Origin: Frigoribacterium sp. PhB24 | Lineage (GTDB): Bacteria > Actinomycetota > Actinomycetes > Actinomycetales > Microbacteriaceae | Assembly (NCBI RefSeq): GCF_003755185.1 | Contig: NZ_RKIC01000011.1 | Span: 345,018 to 409,017 of the forward strand | Direction: 5' to 3' | DNA: 64,000 nt | In this document: one piece after another, positions 43,117 to 51,669 of the stretch | Layout: the number at the start of each line of letters is the position of its first letter | Position numbering within the stretch: the stretch's first letter is position 1 | Position numbers and translations under genes: made by a program | Notes under the pieces: model-generated | The model's database searches: none | Seen by the model: the letters and a program-made list of their open reading frames with translations, nothing else | Told to the model about the DNA's origin: nothing

Positions 43117-44825
43117 CCGAGGCCGCCGACCTGATCGCGGGGCTCGACGAGCAGCAGCGCCGGGCGGCGTCGAAGCTGCTCGGTCCCGTGTGCCTGCTCG
43201 CCGGTGCCGGCACGGGCAAGACCCGCGCCATCACCCACCGGATCGCATACGGGGTCGCCACGGGCGTCTACGCCCCGAACCGCGTCATGGCGCTCACCTT
43301 CACGTCGCGGGCGGCCGCCGAACTGCGGGGCCGCTTGCGTCACCTGGGCGCCGGGGGAGTCTCGGCGCGCACCTTCCACGCGTCGGCGCTGTCCCAGCTG
43401 TCGTATTTCTGGCCGCAGACGATGGGGGGTCAGATGCCTCGTCTCCTCGACAGCAAGGCCAAGGCCCTCGCCCACGCCGCCGAATCGTTGAGGCTCAAGA
43501 TCGACACGGCGGCCCTCCGAGACCTGGCGGGCGAGATCGAGTGGCGCAAGGTCTCCCGCCTCACACTCGAGGAGTACGCGAAGGCCTTGCCGAGCAGATC
43601 GTTGCCGCCGTCGATCAGCATCGAGAAGGCCGTCGATCTGCACCGTGCCTACGAGGCCGTCAAAGACGAGCGGCGTCAACTCGACTTCGAGGACGTGCTG
43701 CTCGCCACCGTCGGCATGCTCGAGCTCGAGCCGCGTGTGGCCCAGCAGGTGCACGAGCAGTACCGCTTCTTCGTCGTGGACGAGTACCAGGACGTCTCGC
43801 CCCTCCAGCAAGACCTGCTCGACCTGTGGCTGGGCGGCCGGAACGACCTCTGCGTCGTCGGCGACGCCAGTCAGACCATCTACTCGTTCGCGGGCGCCTC
43901 GTCGGACTACCTGCTCGGGTTCGGCGCGCGCTACGACGACGCCACGGTCGTCCGTCTCGAGCAGAACTACCGCTCGTCGAGGCAGATCGTCGACACCGCG
44001 AACCAGCTCATGCGGGGTCGACCGGGTGCGTTGCACCTCCACCCGGCCGTCGAGACGACGGGCCCCGTGCCACCGGTGACCGAATACGCCAGCGATTCGG
44101 CCGAGGCCAGGGGCATCGCCGAGACGATTGCAGACGAGATCCGGTCGGGCGTGGCTCCCGAGGAGATCGCGGTGCTCTACCGGGTCAACGTCCAGGCCGC
44201 GGCGATCGAGCGCGCGCTCGCCGACGTCGGCGTGTCGACCCGCATCCACGGCGCGACGCGATTCTTCGAACTGCGCGAGGTGAAAGAGGCCCTGATGATG
44301 ATGAAGGGTGCCGCGGTCAGCATCGTGGGAGAGCCGCTCTTCAAGACCGTCAGCGACGTCCTGCGGTCGCTCGGCTGGACGCAGGACGCTCCCGACCAGA
44401 GAGGCGCGATCCGCGACCGCTGGGAGTCCTTGAACACGATCATGGGCCTGGCCGAGGCGTCGGCCCCCGGGACAACCCTGCGTCAGTTCGTCGACGAGCT
44501 CTTCGCGCGGCAGGCAGGACAGCACGAGCCGACCATGGCCGCGGTCACCCTGGCGACCCTGCACTCCGCCAAGGGACTCGAGTGGCGCAGCGTCTACCTG
44601 ATCGGTCTCAGCGAGGGGCTCGTCCCGATCAGCTATGCCAAGGACGATGCGGCGGTCGACGAGGAGCGCCGCCTGCTCTACGTCGGCGTCACGAGGGCAC
44701 GCGAGCGGCTGAGGCTGTCGTGGAGCCGGTCGGGGCAGGGGCGCGGCGGCGAACGGCGGGTGAGCCGGTTCGTGGAAGAGCTGCGCACCCGCAGTCCGGG
44801 TGGGACGGCACGCTCGCGCGAGTGA
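43113..44825 (+). CDS. UvrD/PcrA-type ATP-dependent DNA helicase (short UvrD2-like)
   Basis: 570-residue superfamily 1 helicase. Motifs: LDEQQRRAA (Q), LAGAGTGKTRAI (I), ALTFTSRAAAELRGRL (Ia), FFVVDEYQDVSPLQQ (II), VVGDASQTIYSFAGAS (III), RLEQNYRSS (IV), TLHSAKGLEWRSV (V) and LLYVGVTRARERL (VI). It sits where mycobacteria have UvrD2 (next to nudC and AdnAB), but the HRDC domain and tetracysteine module that follow the motor in UvrD2 are absent; the protein stops about 45 residues after motif VI. The GTG start overlaps the nudC stop. The last 137 bp overlap the convergent gene at 44689. Confidence 0.92.
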   Translation: MTEAADLIAGLDEQQRRAASKLLGPVCLLAGAGTGKTRAITHRIAYGVATGVYAPNRVMALTFTSRAAAELRGRLRHLGAGGVSARTFHASALSQLSYFWPQTMGGQMPRLLDSKAKALAHAAESLRLKIDTAALRDLAGEIEWRKVSRLTLEEYAKALPSRSLPPSISIEKAVDLHRAYEAVKDERRQLDFEDVLLATVGMLELEPRVAQQVHEQYRFFVVDEYQDVSPLQQDLLDLWLGGRNDLCVVGDASQTIYSFAGASSDYLLGFGARYDDATVVRLEQNYRSSRQIVDTANQLMRGRPGALHLHPAVETTGPVPPVTEYASDSAEARGIAETIADEIRSGVAPEEIAVLYRVNVQAAAIERALADVGVSTRIHGATRFFELREVKEALMMMKGAAVSIVGEPLFKTVSDVLRSLGWTQDAPDQRGAIRDRWESLNTIMGLAEASAPGTTLRQFVDELFARQAGQHEPTMAAVTLATLHSAKGLEWRSVYLIGLSEGLVPISYAKDDAAVDEERRLLYVGVTRARERLRLSWSRSGQGRGGERRVSRFVEELRTRSPGGTARSRE

Positions 44826-45564
44826 CGAGACCGTCGGCGATCGAGACCGACTCGACCTCGGCATCGTCGGGTGTTCCGGTCGCGCCGGCCAGCCGTGACC
44901 ACATGCGGCGGGCGGCTCTCGTGGCGATCTCGTGGACCGACAGCAGAGGAGGCGCGGTGAGAGGCCGAACACTCAGCTGACCGGCGATCGCGGGCCAGGC
45001 CCCGTCGGCGTCGCCGGCGTGGAGGTCGAGGCACCGGGCGCAGGCCGTCGTGCCGGGCACCGTCACCGGGCCGATCCGCGCGTGACGGTCGCCCACGCGC
45101 ACCAGGAGGTGCGTGAGGTCGGCCCGCACCCATTCGCGCACCACCCCCGGATCGACGACGTGCCCGCCGACGAGGACGCCCGTGGCGTGCCTCGGCGGGG
45201 GCAGGTCGCCGGCGGCCCGGCGGACGTCGGCACCGCACGAGCCCAGGAGGCGCGCGACGGCATCGGCCACGGGGCCCGGCCCGGCGACGACGACGAGGGG
45301 TGGCGGCCCGCTCGGGAGGCGTTCACCGGCCAGCGCGGGCCGCAAGCGCTCGACGCAGGCCTCGACCGCCAGGGGATCGGCCCCGAGGTGCGCGACCAGC
45401 GTGGGCAGGCCCCCTGCACCATGGCCCGCGGCGACGGCGGCGACCACGCGTTCGTCGAGTCTGCTGACCGGGTTCAGGACGAGTGTCGGACGGTCGACGC
45501 CGACCTGGAGGGTCGACGGGTCACGCCAGACGACGGGTGCGCGGGGGTCGAGGACGAGGTGCAT
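44689..45564 (-). CDS. Cyclodehydratase/E1-like protein of the actinobacterial UvrD2 neighbourhood (Rv3196-like position)
   Basis: 291 residues. The fold resembles the ThiF/E1-like part of TOMM cyclodehydratases: a Rossmann-type segment LVVVAGPGPVADAVARLLGSCGADV, then VTVPGTTACARCLDLHAGDADGAWPAIAGQL with CxxC, and a second cysteine pair in SHPDCGCA that would complete a zinc site. No YcaO enzyme or precursor peptide is nearby, so a bacteriocin role is not supported. The ATG has CATGAT 6 nt upstream. After the usual CGC ending the frame runs on for about 35 more residues, and the gene overlaps the 3' end of the helicase gene by 137 bp on the opposite strand. Function unknown. Confidence 0.75.
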   Translation of the reverse strand: MHLVLDPRAPVVWRDPSTLQVGVDRPTLVLNPVSRLDERVVAAVAAGHGAGGLPTLVAHLGADPLAVEACVERLRPALAGERLPSGPPPLVVVAGPGPVADAVARLLGSCGADVRRAAGDLPPPRHATGVLVGGHVVDPGVVREWVRADLTHLLVRVGDRHARIGPVTVPGTTACARCLDLHAGDADGAWPAIAGQLSVRPLTAPPLLSVHEIATRAARRMWSRLAGATGTPDDAEVESVSIADGLVTRASVPSHPDCGCAALPRTGSPAVRRRAPAPTGSTTASAARVPS

Positions 45565-45576
45565 CGTCCGATCATG
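45565..45576 (-). promoter_or_regulatory. Possible leaderless -10 box (CATGAT) of the cyclodehydratase-like gene
   Basis: CATGAT (45576-45571, read leftwards) ends 6 nt before the ATG at 45564. It lacks the usual first T but keeps the A at position 2 and the final T. Confidence 0.4.
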
Positions 45577-45640
45577 TCGTGGGGTCCGGGGGGATCGGAG
45601 GTTGTCCACAGGCGGCCGCCCGGGGACGGGACCCGGTGTG

Positions 45641-47035
45641 TCAGGCCCGGGGTGCGTCGGGATCGGGCCCCGATTCGCCGGGCTCGGTCGCCGAACCGTC
45701 TTCGCCCTCGCGTGGGCGGTCGTCGGTCGTGTCGTCCAGCAGGTCTCGGATCGCCTGGTCGACGTCGTCGAACGCGGGCTCGTTCGACGTCAGTCGAGCC
45801 ACCAGGGCCTGGGGGTCGTCGATGTCGGCGCTGGTCGGCACGATGTCCGGGTGCGACCAGAGATCGTCGCGACGTTCGGCCCCGACGGCGTCGGACACGG
45901 TCTGCCAGAGGGCGGCCGCCTCGCGAAGGCGCCGTGGTCGAAGCTCGAGGCCGACCAGGGTCGAGAAGGCCGACTCGGCCGGCCCGCCGGCGGCTCGGCG
46001 ACGGCGCACCGTCTCGGCGATCGCCGCGGACTTCGGGAGGCGCGCGGTGGCCTGGGCGGTCACGACGTCGACCCAGCCCTCGATCAACGCCAGCGTCGTC
46101 TCGAGACGGGCGAGCGCGGCGAGCTGCTCGTCGGTCTTCGGAGGGATGAGCGCACCGCTCTTCATCGCTTCCTGGAGCTCGCCGGGGTTCGACGGATCGA
46201 AGTCCACGGCGAGCTCTTCGAGTCGCGACGTGTCGATGCGGATGCCCTGGGCGAACTCGCGGATGGACGAGATCAGGTGCAGCCGCAGCCATCGCGCGTG
46301 GCGGAAGAGTCGGGCGTGGGCGAGTTCGCGGACCGCCAGGTAGAGCTGCACCTGGTCGGTCTCGATGTCGAGACCCTCGCCGAATGCGGCGACGTTCTGG
46401 GGGAGCAGCGCGGCCTGCTGCTCGTCGAGCAGCGGGATGCCGACGTCGCCGCCGGACACGACCTCGGTCGAGAGCTGACCGACGACCTGACCGAGCTGCA
46501 TGGCGAAGAGGGTGCCGCCGACGCTCCGCATGACCTGACTGGCCCCGGCGAGCATCGAGCGCATCTCTTCGGGGGCTTGTTCGCTGAGCACCCCGGTCAG
46601 CGAGTCGGCGATCGAGGTGGCCACCGGCTCGGCGAGCTGGCTCCACACGGGCATGGACAGTCGGGCCCACTCGGCCCGTGTCACCAGGCGGGGGGCGGCC
46701 GTGAGCTCGGCGACGAAGGTGACGTCGTCGAGCCACAGCGCGGCGACGTGGAAGGCCTGCTCGAGGGCGGCGGTCTCGGCCGCCGTCGGGGCGACGGCCG
46801 TCTGCGCGCCGACGGCGGACGCCTGTTCGGTCGCGATCGACCAGTCGATCCCGTCGCCGCTGCTGTTGACGGCGTTCTGCAACTGGCTCATGAGTCGCGC
46901 CACGAAGGCCGGGTCGTCCGGCAGCCCCGCGGCACCCGCCAACTGCGACGGATCGATCTCGGAACCGCCGGACAGGAACTGCCGGAGCATGTCACGGAAC
47001 TCGTCCTCAGGCCCGCGCGGCGAATCATCGGTCAT
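45641..47035 (-). CDS. DUF2342 (Zincin_2) family protein, annotated elsewhere as zinc-dependent metalloprotease or hydrolase
   Basis: 464 residues, helical. DUF2342 features are clear: a long N-terminal region (MTDDSPRGPEDEFRDMLRQFL), the central stretch QVMRSVGGTLFAMQLGQVVGQLSTEVVSGGDVGIPLL, and the metallopeptidase-like segment LAVRELAHARLFRHARWLR. Where a classical zincin has HExxH, this protein has R236-E237-L-A-H240, so peptidase activity is uncertain. The C-terminus is Asp/Glu/Pro-rich and disordered. The ATG is 7 nt after a TAGCGT box (leaderless). It is divergent from the PDZ-Lon gene, the arrangement also known for Rv3195/Rv3194c in mycobacteria. Confidence 0.85.
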   Translation of the reverse strand: MTDDSPRGPEDEFRDMLRQFLSGGSEIDPSQLAGAAGLPDDPAFVARLMSQLQNAVNSSGDGIDWSIATEQASAVGAQTAVAPTAAETAALEQAFHVAALWLDDVTFVAELTAAPRLVTRAEWARLSMPVWSQLAEPVATSIADSLTGVLSEQAPEEMRSMLAGASQVMRSVGGTLFAMQLGQVVGQLSTEVVSGGDVGIPLLDEQQAALLPQNVAAFGEGLDIETDQVQLYLAVRELAHARLFRHARWLRLHLISSIREFAQGIRIDTSRLEELAVDFDPSNPGELQEAMKSGALIPPKTDEQLAALARLETTLALIEGWVDVVTAQATARLPKSAAIAETVRRRRAAGGPAESAFSTLVGLELRPRRLREAAALWQTVSDAVGAERRDDLWSHPDIVPTSADIDDPQALVARLTSNEPAFDDVDQAIRDLLDDTTDDRPREGEDGSATEPGESGPDPDAPRA

Positions 47036-47119
47036 GCTGACTACGCTAGCTGCTGGCCGCACGAAGATCCTGGGATTCGGCCGCCGCCCCGAGGCCGACG
47101 CTGCGCTCGTGGCGAACGC

Positions 47120-47132
47120 GACCCGCGCCTCC
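47120..47132 (+). repeat. Exact copy 4 of dispersed 13-mer GACCCGCGCCTCC
   Basis: Lies 24 bp upstream of the PDZ-Lon GTG start, ahead of its ribosome binding site, in the 121-bp divergent gap. Confidence 0.7.
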
Positions 47133-47156
47133 CCGGCCGATCCCGAAAGGACCCCC

Positions 47157-48269
47157 GTGGCCTTCTTCACGCCCCCGCGCACCGCGCCGTCGTCCGCCCG
47201 TCGTGCGAGTCGGGCCGGCTGGCCCCTCTTGGGCGTGGCCGTCGTCTCGGCGGTCGTCCTGAGCCTGCTGCCGGGTCCCTACCTGATCGAACAGCCCGGG
47301 CCCGTCTTCGACACCCTCGGAAGCGCCGACTACGAGGGGGAGGCGCAGCCCCTCATCACGGTGTCCGGCCACGAGACCTACCCCACGGCCGGCACCCTCG
47401 ACCTGCTCACCGTGAGCGTGCAGGGCAATCAAGACGTCCGCCCGGGGTGGGTCGACGTCGTCCGCGCCTGGGCGGACCGCAGTCGGTCGGTGATCCCGGT
47501 CGAGGCCGTGTACCCGTCGGGGGTCTCGAACGACCAGGTCGACGAGCAGAACGCCGTCGACATGCAGAACTCGCAGAAATCGGCGATCGCGGCGGCGCTC
47601 ATCCACGAGGGCTACGCCATCCCGAGCGCCGTCACGGTAAGCCAGGTGTCCGAGGGCAGCCCGGCCGAGGGCGTCCTCCGCGAAGGCGACGTCCTGGTCA
47701 GCGTGAACGGCACGAGCCTCGCCACGGACGCCGACGTGGACGTCCTCCGCGGTCTCGTCGCGGCGAACGGGGCCTCCACGCCGGCCGAGGTCGTCATCGA
47801 CCGCGCGGGGACGACCGTGACCGAGGAGGTCACCCCGCAGGAGGTCGCCGGCACGCCCCTGCTCGGGGTCGGGGTCAGCGTGGACTACACCTACCCCTTT
47901 GACGTCACGCTCAAGCTCGACCAGGTCGGAGGGCCGAGCGCGGGCATGATGTTCGCGCTCGGGATCATCGACAAGACGACGCCGGGCGAGCTCAACGGCG
48001 GAGAGAAGGTCGCGGGCACCGGGACCATCACGGCCTCGGGTGAGGTCGGTGCCATCGGAGGCATCCGCCAGAAGCTCTACGGCGCTCGCGACGCCGGGGC
48101 GACCGTCTTCTTGGCGCCGGCGTCCAACTGCCTGGACGTCGTCGGGAACGTGCCGTCGGGGCTGGACGTCTACTCCGTCGCCACCCTGGACGAGGCGGTC
48201 ACGGCTCTCGAGACCGTAGCGGACGACGGCGACACGGCGTCGCTGCCCACCTGCACGGCCGGTCGATAG
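47157..48269 (+). CDS. YlbL-type PDZ and Lon-like serine protease, membrane-anchored
   Basis: 370 residues. One N-terminal transmembrane helix (WPLLGVAVVSAVVLSLLPG) is followed by an outer domain: a strand-rich region (LDLLTVSVQG), a PDZ domain (about 160-235, SEGSPAEGVLREGDVLVSVNGTSL) and an S16 Lon-like proteolytic domain with catalytic Ser261 (GGPSAGMMFALGI) and Lys306 (GGIRQKLYGA). There is no ATPase module, so degradation would be ATP-independent and extracytoplasmic. The GTG is chosen because GAAAGGA lies 6-7 nt upstream; the frame is open earlier through the dispersed repeat. UPF0182 follows on the same strand about 100 bp away. Confidence 0.9.
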   Translation: MAFFTPPRTAPSSARRASRAGWPLLGVAVVSAVVLSLLPGPYLIEQPGPVFDTLGSADYEGEAQPLITVSGHETYPTAGTLDLLTVSVQGNQDVRPGWVDVVRAWADRSRSVIPVEAVYPSGVSNDQVDEQNAVDMQNSQKSAIAAALIHEGYAIPSAVTVSQVSEGSPAEGVLREGDVLVSVNGTSLATDADVDVLRGLVAANGASTPAEVVIDRAGTTVTEEVTPQEVAGTPLLGVGVSVDYTYPFDVTLKLDQVGGPSAGMMFALGIIDKTTPGELNGGEKVAGTGTITASGEVGAIGGIRQKLYGARDAGATVFLAPASNCLDVVGNVPSGLDVYSVATLDEAVTALETVADDGDTASLPTCTAGR

Positions 48270-48369
48270 GGTTCGTGCAGCTCGCGCAAAGCTGAGAAGG
48301 GGACGCTGGGACCACCAGGCTCGACCCGTAGGATGGCGGTCCACGTCCCCGTCAGCCAGGAGCACACCC

Positions 48370-51315
48370 TTGACGTCACCCGCATCGTCGCGAACCGTAC
48401 GACGCTCGCCCCGATTGCCCGTCCTGGTCACGGTGGCCGTCCTCGCCGCCCTGGTCATCGCCTTCTTCATCTTCTCGTCGCTGCTCACCGACTACCTCTG
48501 GTACGAGCAGCTCGGGTTCACGGGTGTGCTGACGACGCAATGGATCTCGCGCCTCGTGATGTTCGGTGTGGGATTCGTCGCCATGGCCGTACCCGTCTAC
48601 GTCAGCATCGAGGTGGCCTTCAGGTTCCGCCCCGTCTACGCGAAGCTCAACTCTCAGCTCGATCGATACCAGCAGGTCATCGAGCCGCTGCGTCGTGCCG
48701 TCGTGATCGGCGTCCCCGCCGTGCTCGGTCTCTTCGCCGGGATCGCCACGTCGACCCAGTGGCAGACCGTCCTCGAGTGGATCAACCGCACCCCCTTCGG
48801 TCAGACCGACGCGCAGTTCGGGCTCGACATCGGTTTCTACGTCTTCGAGCTGCCGCTGTACCAGGCAGCGGTCGGCTTCGCCTCGGCCGTCGTGCTGATC
48901 GCCGGCATCGCCGCCGTCGCGACGAGCTACCTGTACGGGGCCCTGCGCTTCACGGGGCGCGAGGTCCGCATCTCCAAGGTCGCACGCATTCAGCTCGCGA
49001 TCACCGCCGCCGTCTACCTGCTGCTCCAGGGTGTCAGCCTGTGGCTCGACCAGTACGCGACCCTGTCCGACGGCACCAACAAGCTGCTCACGGGTGCCAC
49101 GTACACCGACGTCAACGCCGGCATCCCCGGCAAGCAGATCCTCGCCGGCATCGCGGTGGTCGTGGCCGTCCTCTTCATCGTGACCGCGATCGTCGGCCGG
49201 TGGCGCCTTCCCGTCATCGGGACGGCCGCGCTCATCATCATCAGCATCATCGTCGGCGGCATCTACCCCTGGATCGTCCAGCGCTTCACGGTCGAGCCCA
49301 GCGAGCGGACGGTCGAGTCGCCGTACATCGAACGCAACATCCAGGCGACTCGTGACGCGTACGGCGTGGCCGACGTCGAAGAGCAGACCTACGACGCGAA
49401 GTCCGACGCCGAGGCCGGAGCCCTGGCCGGTGACGCCGTCACCACCGCCAACATCCGCATCATCGACCCCGCACTCGTGACCGACGCGTTCGCCCAGCTG
49501 CAGCAGTACCGCCAGTACTACAGCTTCCCCGAGCAGCTCGCGGTCGACCGCTACACGATCGACGGTAACGTCCAGGACACCGTCATCGCGGTGCGCGAGC
49601 TGAACACCTCGCAGCTCGGTAACTCGGCGACCCCCTACAACACGACGTTCGTCTACACGCACGGCTACGGCGTCGTCGCGGCGTACGGCAACCAGCGGTC
49701 GGCCGATGGCCAGCCCGTCTTCCTCGAGTCGGGCATCCCGGTGACGGGCGCCCTCGGTGACGCCGGGGACTACGAGCCGCGCATCTACTTCGGTCAGGAG
49801 TCCCCGACCTACTCGATCGTCGGGGGCGACGGTCAGAACGACATCGAGCTCGACTACCCCTCGGGCAGCAACGACAACGGCACGAACGAGACGACGACCT
49901 TCGAGGGCAACGGCGGGCCCAAGCTCGACAACATCTTCAAGAAGCTCATCTACGCCATCAAGTTCCAGTCCGAACAGATCTTCTTGTCCGACGCGGTGAA
50001 CGACCAATCGCAGATCCTCTACGACCGTGACCCGACCGAGCGCGTGCAGAAGGTGGCCCCTTACCTCACCATCGACAGCGCCCCGTACCCGTCGGTGGTC
50101 GACGGAAAGGTCGTGTGGATCGTCGACGGATACACCACGACGAACGAGTACCCGTACTCCAAGCCGCAGGCGCTGTCCGACGCCATCGCCGACACCTACA
50201 ACGACCGCCCGGTGTACGCGTCGAACAACATCAACTACATCCGCAACTCGGTGAAGGCCACCGTCGACGCCTACGACGGCTCGGTCAAGCTCTACGCGTG
50301 GGACACGAGCGACCCGATCCTGCAGACCTACGACAAGATCTTCCCGTCCACGTTGTCGCCGCTGAGCGACATGTCCGCCGAGCTGCTCCAGCACGTGCGC
50401 TACCCGCAGGACATGTTCAAGGTGCAGCGCGCCATCCTCGGCACCTACCACGTGACGGACGCCGACTCGTTCTACTCGAGCGACGACGCCTGGGTCACGC
50501 CCAACGAGCCCACGAGTAACGCCCAGAACCCTCCGCTGCAGCCGCCGTACTACCTGACGCTGCAATTGCCCGACCAGGACCCGGCGTTCTCCATCTACTC
50601 GACGTACATCCCGCAGCAGTCGGGTGAGAACGCGCGCAACGTCCTGACGGGCTACCTGGCGGCCAACGCGGACGCGGGGTCGACGCCGGGCGAGATCTCG
50701 TCGGACTACGGCAAGCTCACGCTCCTGGCTCTGCCGCGCACGGACACGTTGCCCGGACCCGGACAGGTGCAGAACAACTTCAACACCGACACGGCTGTCG
50801 CGAACCAGCTCGCGCTCCTCACCCGCGGTGACACGAGTGTCGTCCGAGGCAACCTGCTGACGCTGCCGGTCGGTGGTGGTCTGCTGTACGTGCAGCCGAT
50901 CTACGTGAAGTCGAACTCCGAGACCTCGTACCCGGTGCTGCAGCGCATCCTGGTGTCGTTCGGAGACAAGATCGCCTTCGAGGACACCCTCGACGGCGCC
51001 CTCGACTCGCTGTTCGGTGGCAACTCCGGTGCCACGGCAGGTGACAACGGCGTGCCGACGACGGGTGACGCGACCGGTGGCACCGACACGGGCACCGGTG
51101 ACGAGGCGACCGATGGCGGCACGGCCGCTCCGGATGACGGTGACACCGGGACGGGCACCGACAACGCTGCGCTCGACCAGGCCCTCGCCGACGCGCAGCA
51201 GGCGTTGACCGACCGTGCCGCGGCCTACGCCGAGAACAACCTCGTCCAGGCGGCTGAAGCCGATGCGCGCCTCCAGACCGCTCTCGAGGACGCGGTCGCT
51301 GCGAGCGGCCAGTAG
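48370..51315 (+). CDS. UPF0182 (COG1615) large membrane protein
   Basis: 981 residues. Seven hydrophobic helices occupy the first third (e.g. LPVLVTVAVLAALVIAFFIFSSLL, WISRLVMFGVGFVAMAVPVYVSI, AALIIISIIVGGIYPWIV); the rest is a large extracytoplasmic domain with many Tyr/Asn/Asp residues (QQYRQYYSFPEQLAVDRY, FVYTHGYGVVAAYGN), the UPF0182 signature. The last 90 residues add a Thr/Gly/Asp-rich linker and a short helical tail (ALDQALADAQQALTDRAAAYA). The start is TTG, supported by AGGAG 7 nt upstream. The function is unknown. Constant linkage to the PDZ-Lon protease suggests a shared envelope role. A strong hairpin ends the unit. Confidence 0.93.
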   Translation: MTSPASSRTVRRSPRLPVLVTVAVLAALVIAFFIFSSLLTDYLWYEQLGFTGVLTTQWISRLVMFGVGFVAMAVPVYVSIEVAFRFRPVYAKLNSQLDRYQQVIEPLRRAVVIGVPAVLGLFAGIATSTQWQTVLEWINRTPFGQTDAQFGLDIGFYVFELPLYQAAVGFASAVVLIAGIAAVATSYLYGALRFTGREVRISKVARIQLAITAAVYLLLQGVSLWLDQYATLSDGTNKLLTGATYTDVNAGIPGKQILAGIAVVVAVLFIVTAIVGRWRLPVIGTAALIIISIIVGGIYPWIVQRFTVEPSERTVESPYIERNIQATRDAYGVADVEEQTYDAKSDAEAGALAGDAVTTANIRIIDPALVTDAFAQLQQYRQYYSFPEQLAVDRYTIDGNVQDTVIAVRELNTSQLGNSATPYNTTFVYTHGYGVVAAYGNQRSADGQPVFLESGIPVTGALGDAGDYEPRIYFGQESPTYSIVGGDGQNDIELDYPSGSNDNGTNETTTFEGNGGPKLDNIFKKLIYAIKFQSEQIFLSDAVNDQSQILYDRDPTERVQKVAPYLTIDSAPYPSVVDGKVVWIVDGYTTTNEYPYSKPQALSDAIADTYNDRPVYASNNINYIRNSVKATVDAYDGSVKLYAWDTSDPILQTYDKIFPSTLSPLSDMSAELLQHVRYPQDMFKVQRAILGTYHVTDADSFYSSDDAWVTPNEPTSNAQNPPLQPPYYLTLQLPDQDPAFSIYSTYIPQQSGENARNVLTGYLAANADAGSTPGEISSDYGKLTLLALPRTDTLPGPGQVQNNFNTDTAVANQLALLTRGDTSVVRGNLLTLPVGGGLLYVQPIYVKSNSETSYPVLQRILVSFGDKIAFEDTLDGALDSLFGGNSGATAGDNGVPTTGDATGGTDTGTGDEATDGGTAAPDDGDTGTGTDNAALDQALADAQQALTDRAAAYAENNLVQAAEADARLQTALEDAVAASGQ

Positions 51316-51331
51316 CCCTCGACCGTGAGTC

Positions 51332-51371
51332 CGACGAACCCCTTCCCAGCTCGCCGGGAGGGGGTTCGTCG
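51332..51371 (+). terminator. Terminator after the UPF0182 gene
   Basis: CGACGAACCCCTTCCC pairs with GGGAGGGGGTTCGTCG over 16 bp around an 8-nt loop (AGCTCGCC), with one G-T pair. Confidence 0.8.
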
Positions 51372-51411
51372 CGTCGCGGCCCGGCGGCGACGGGCGGCGA
51401 CGGTGGCTCGA

Positions 51412-51441
51412 TTGGACGGCGCCCGAACGGCGTGCTAGAGT
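51412..51441 (+). promoter_or_regulatory. Promoter of initiator tRNA gene
   Basis: The -35 TTGGAC (51412-51417) and -10 TAGAGT (51436-51441) are separated by 18 bp. The start would be a few nt before the mature tRNA 5' end at 51454. Confidence 0.7.
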
Positions 51442-51453
51442 CATTTCTTGTGC

Positions 51454-51527
51454 CGCGGGGTGGAGCAGTTCGGTAGCTCGCTGGGCTCATAACCCAGAGG
51501 TCGTAGGTTCAAATCCTGCCCCCGCAA
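51454..51527 (+). tRNA. Initiator tRNA-fMet (CAT)
   Basis: 74-nt cloverleaf with anticodon CAT at 51488-51490. Initiator hallmarks are present: position 1 is C and faces A at position 72 (unpaired acceptor end), and the anticodon stem carries three G-C pairs (GGG/CCC) next to the loop CTCATAA. The T loop is GGTTCAAATCC. The 3' CCA is not encoded (ACAAG follows), so it must be added after transcription. It has its own promoter upstream and terminator downstream. Confidence 0.97.
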
Positions 51528-51537
51528 CAAGAAGACG

Positions 51538-51566
51538 AAAGCCCCGGTCGAGAGACCGGGGCTTTT
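51538..51566 (+). terminator. Terminator of initiator tRNA gene
   Basis: GCCCCGGTC and GACCGGGGC form a 9-bp stem with a GAGA tetraloop, flanked by AAA and TTTT; a classical intrinsic terminator. Confidence 0.9.
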
Positions 51567-51669
51567 CTCTTGCCACGCTGGGGCTACCACCGGCCCCAAT
51601 CCGGTCCGTCGGACTCCTTCTCGGAGACGGGCCCGTGCCCCGGCCCGTCGAGCATGCCAAGGTTGAGGC

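Noticed and set aside
44689-45564. Thiazole/oxazole-modified peptide (TOMM) cluster
   Set aside because: No YcaO protein, dehydrogenase, precursor peptide or exporter nearby; only a single cyclodehydratase-like protein in a DNA-repair neighbourhood.
48376-51444. Very long open frame antisense to the UPF0182 gene
   Set aside because: High GC keeps antisense frames open; the translation is Arg/Val/Asp-rich noise without motifs, and the + strand gene is a recognised family.
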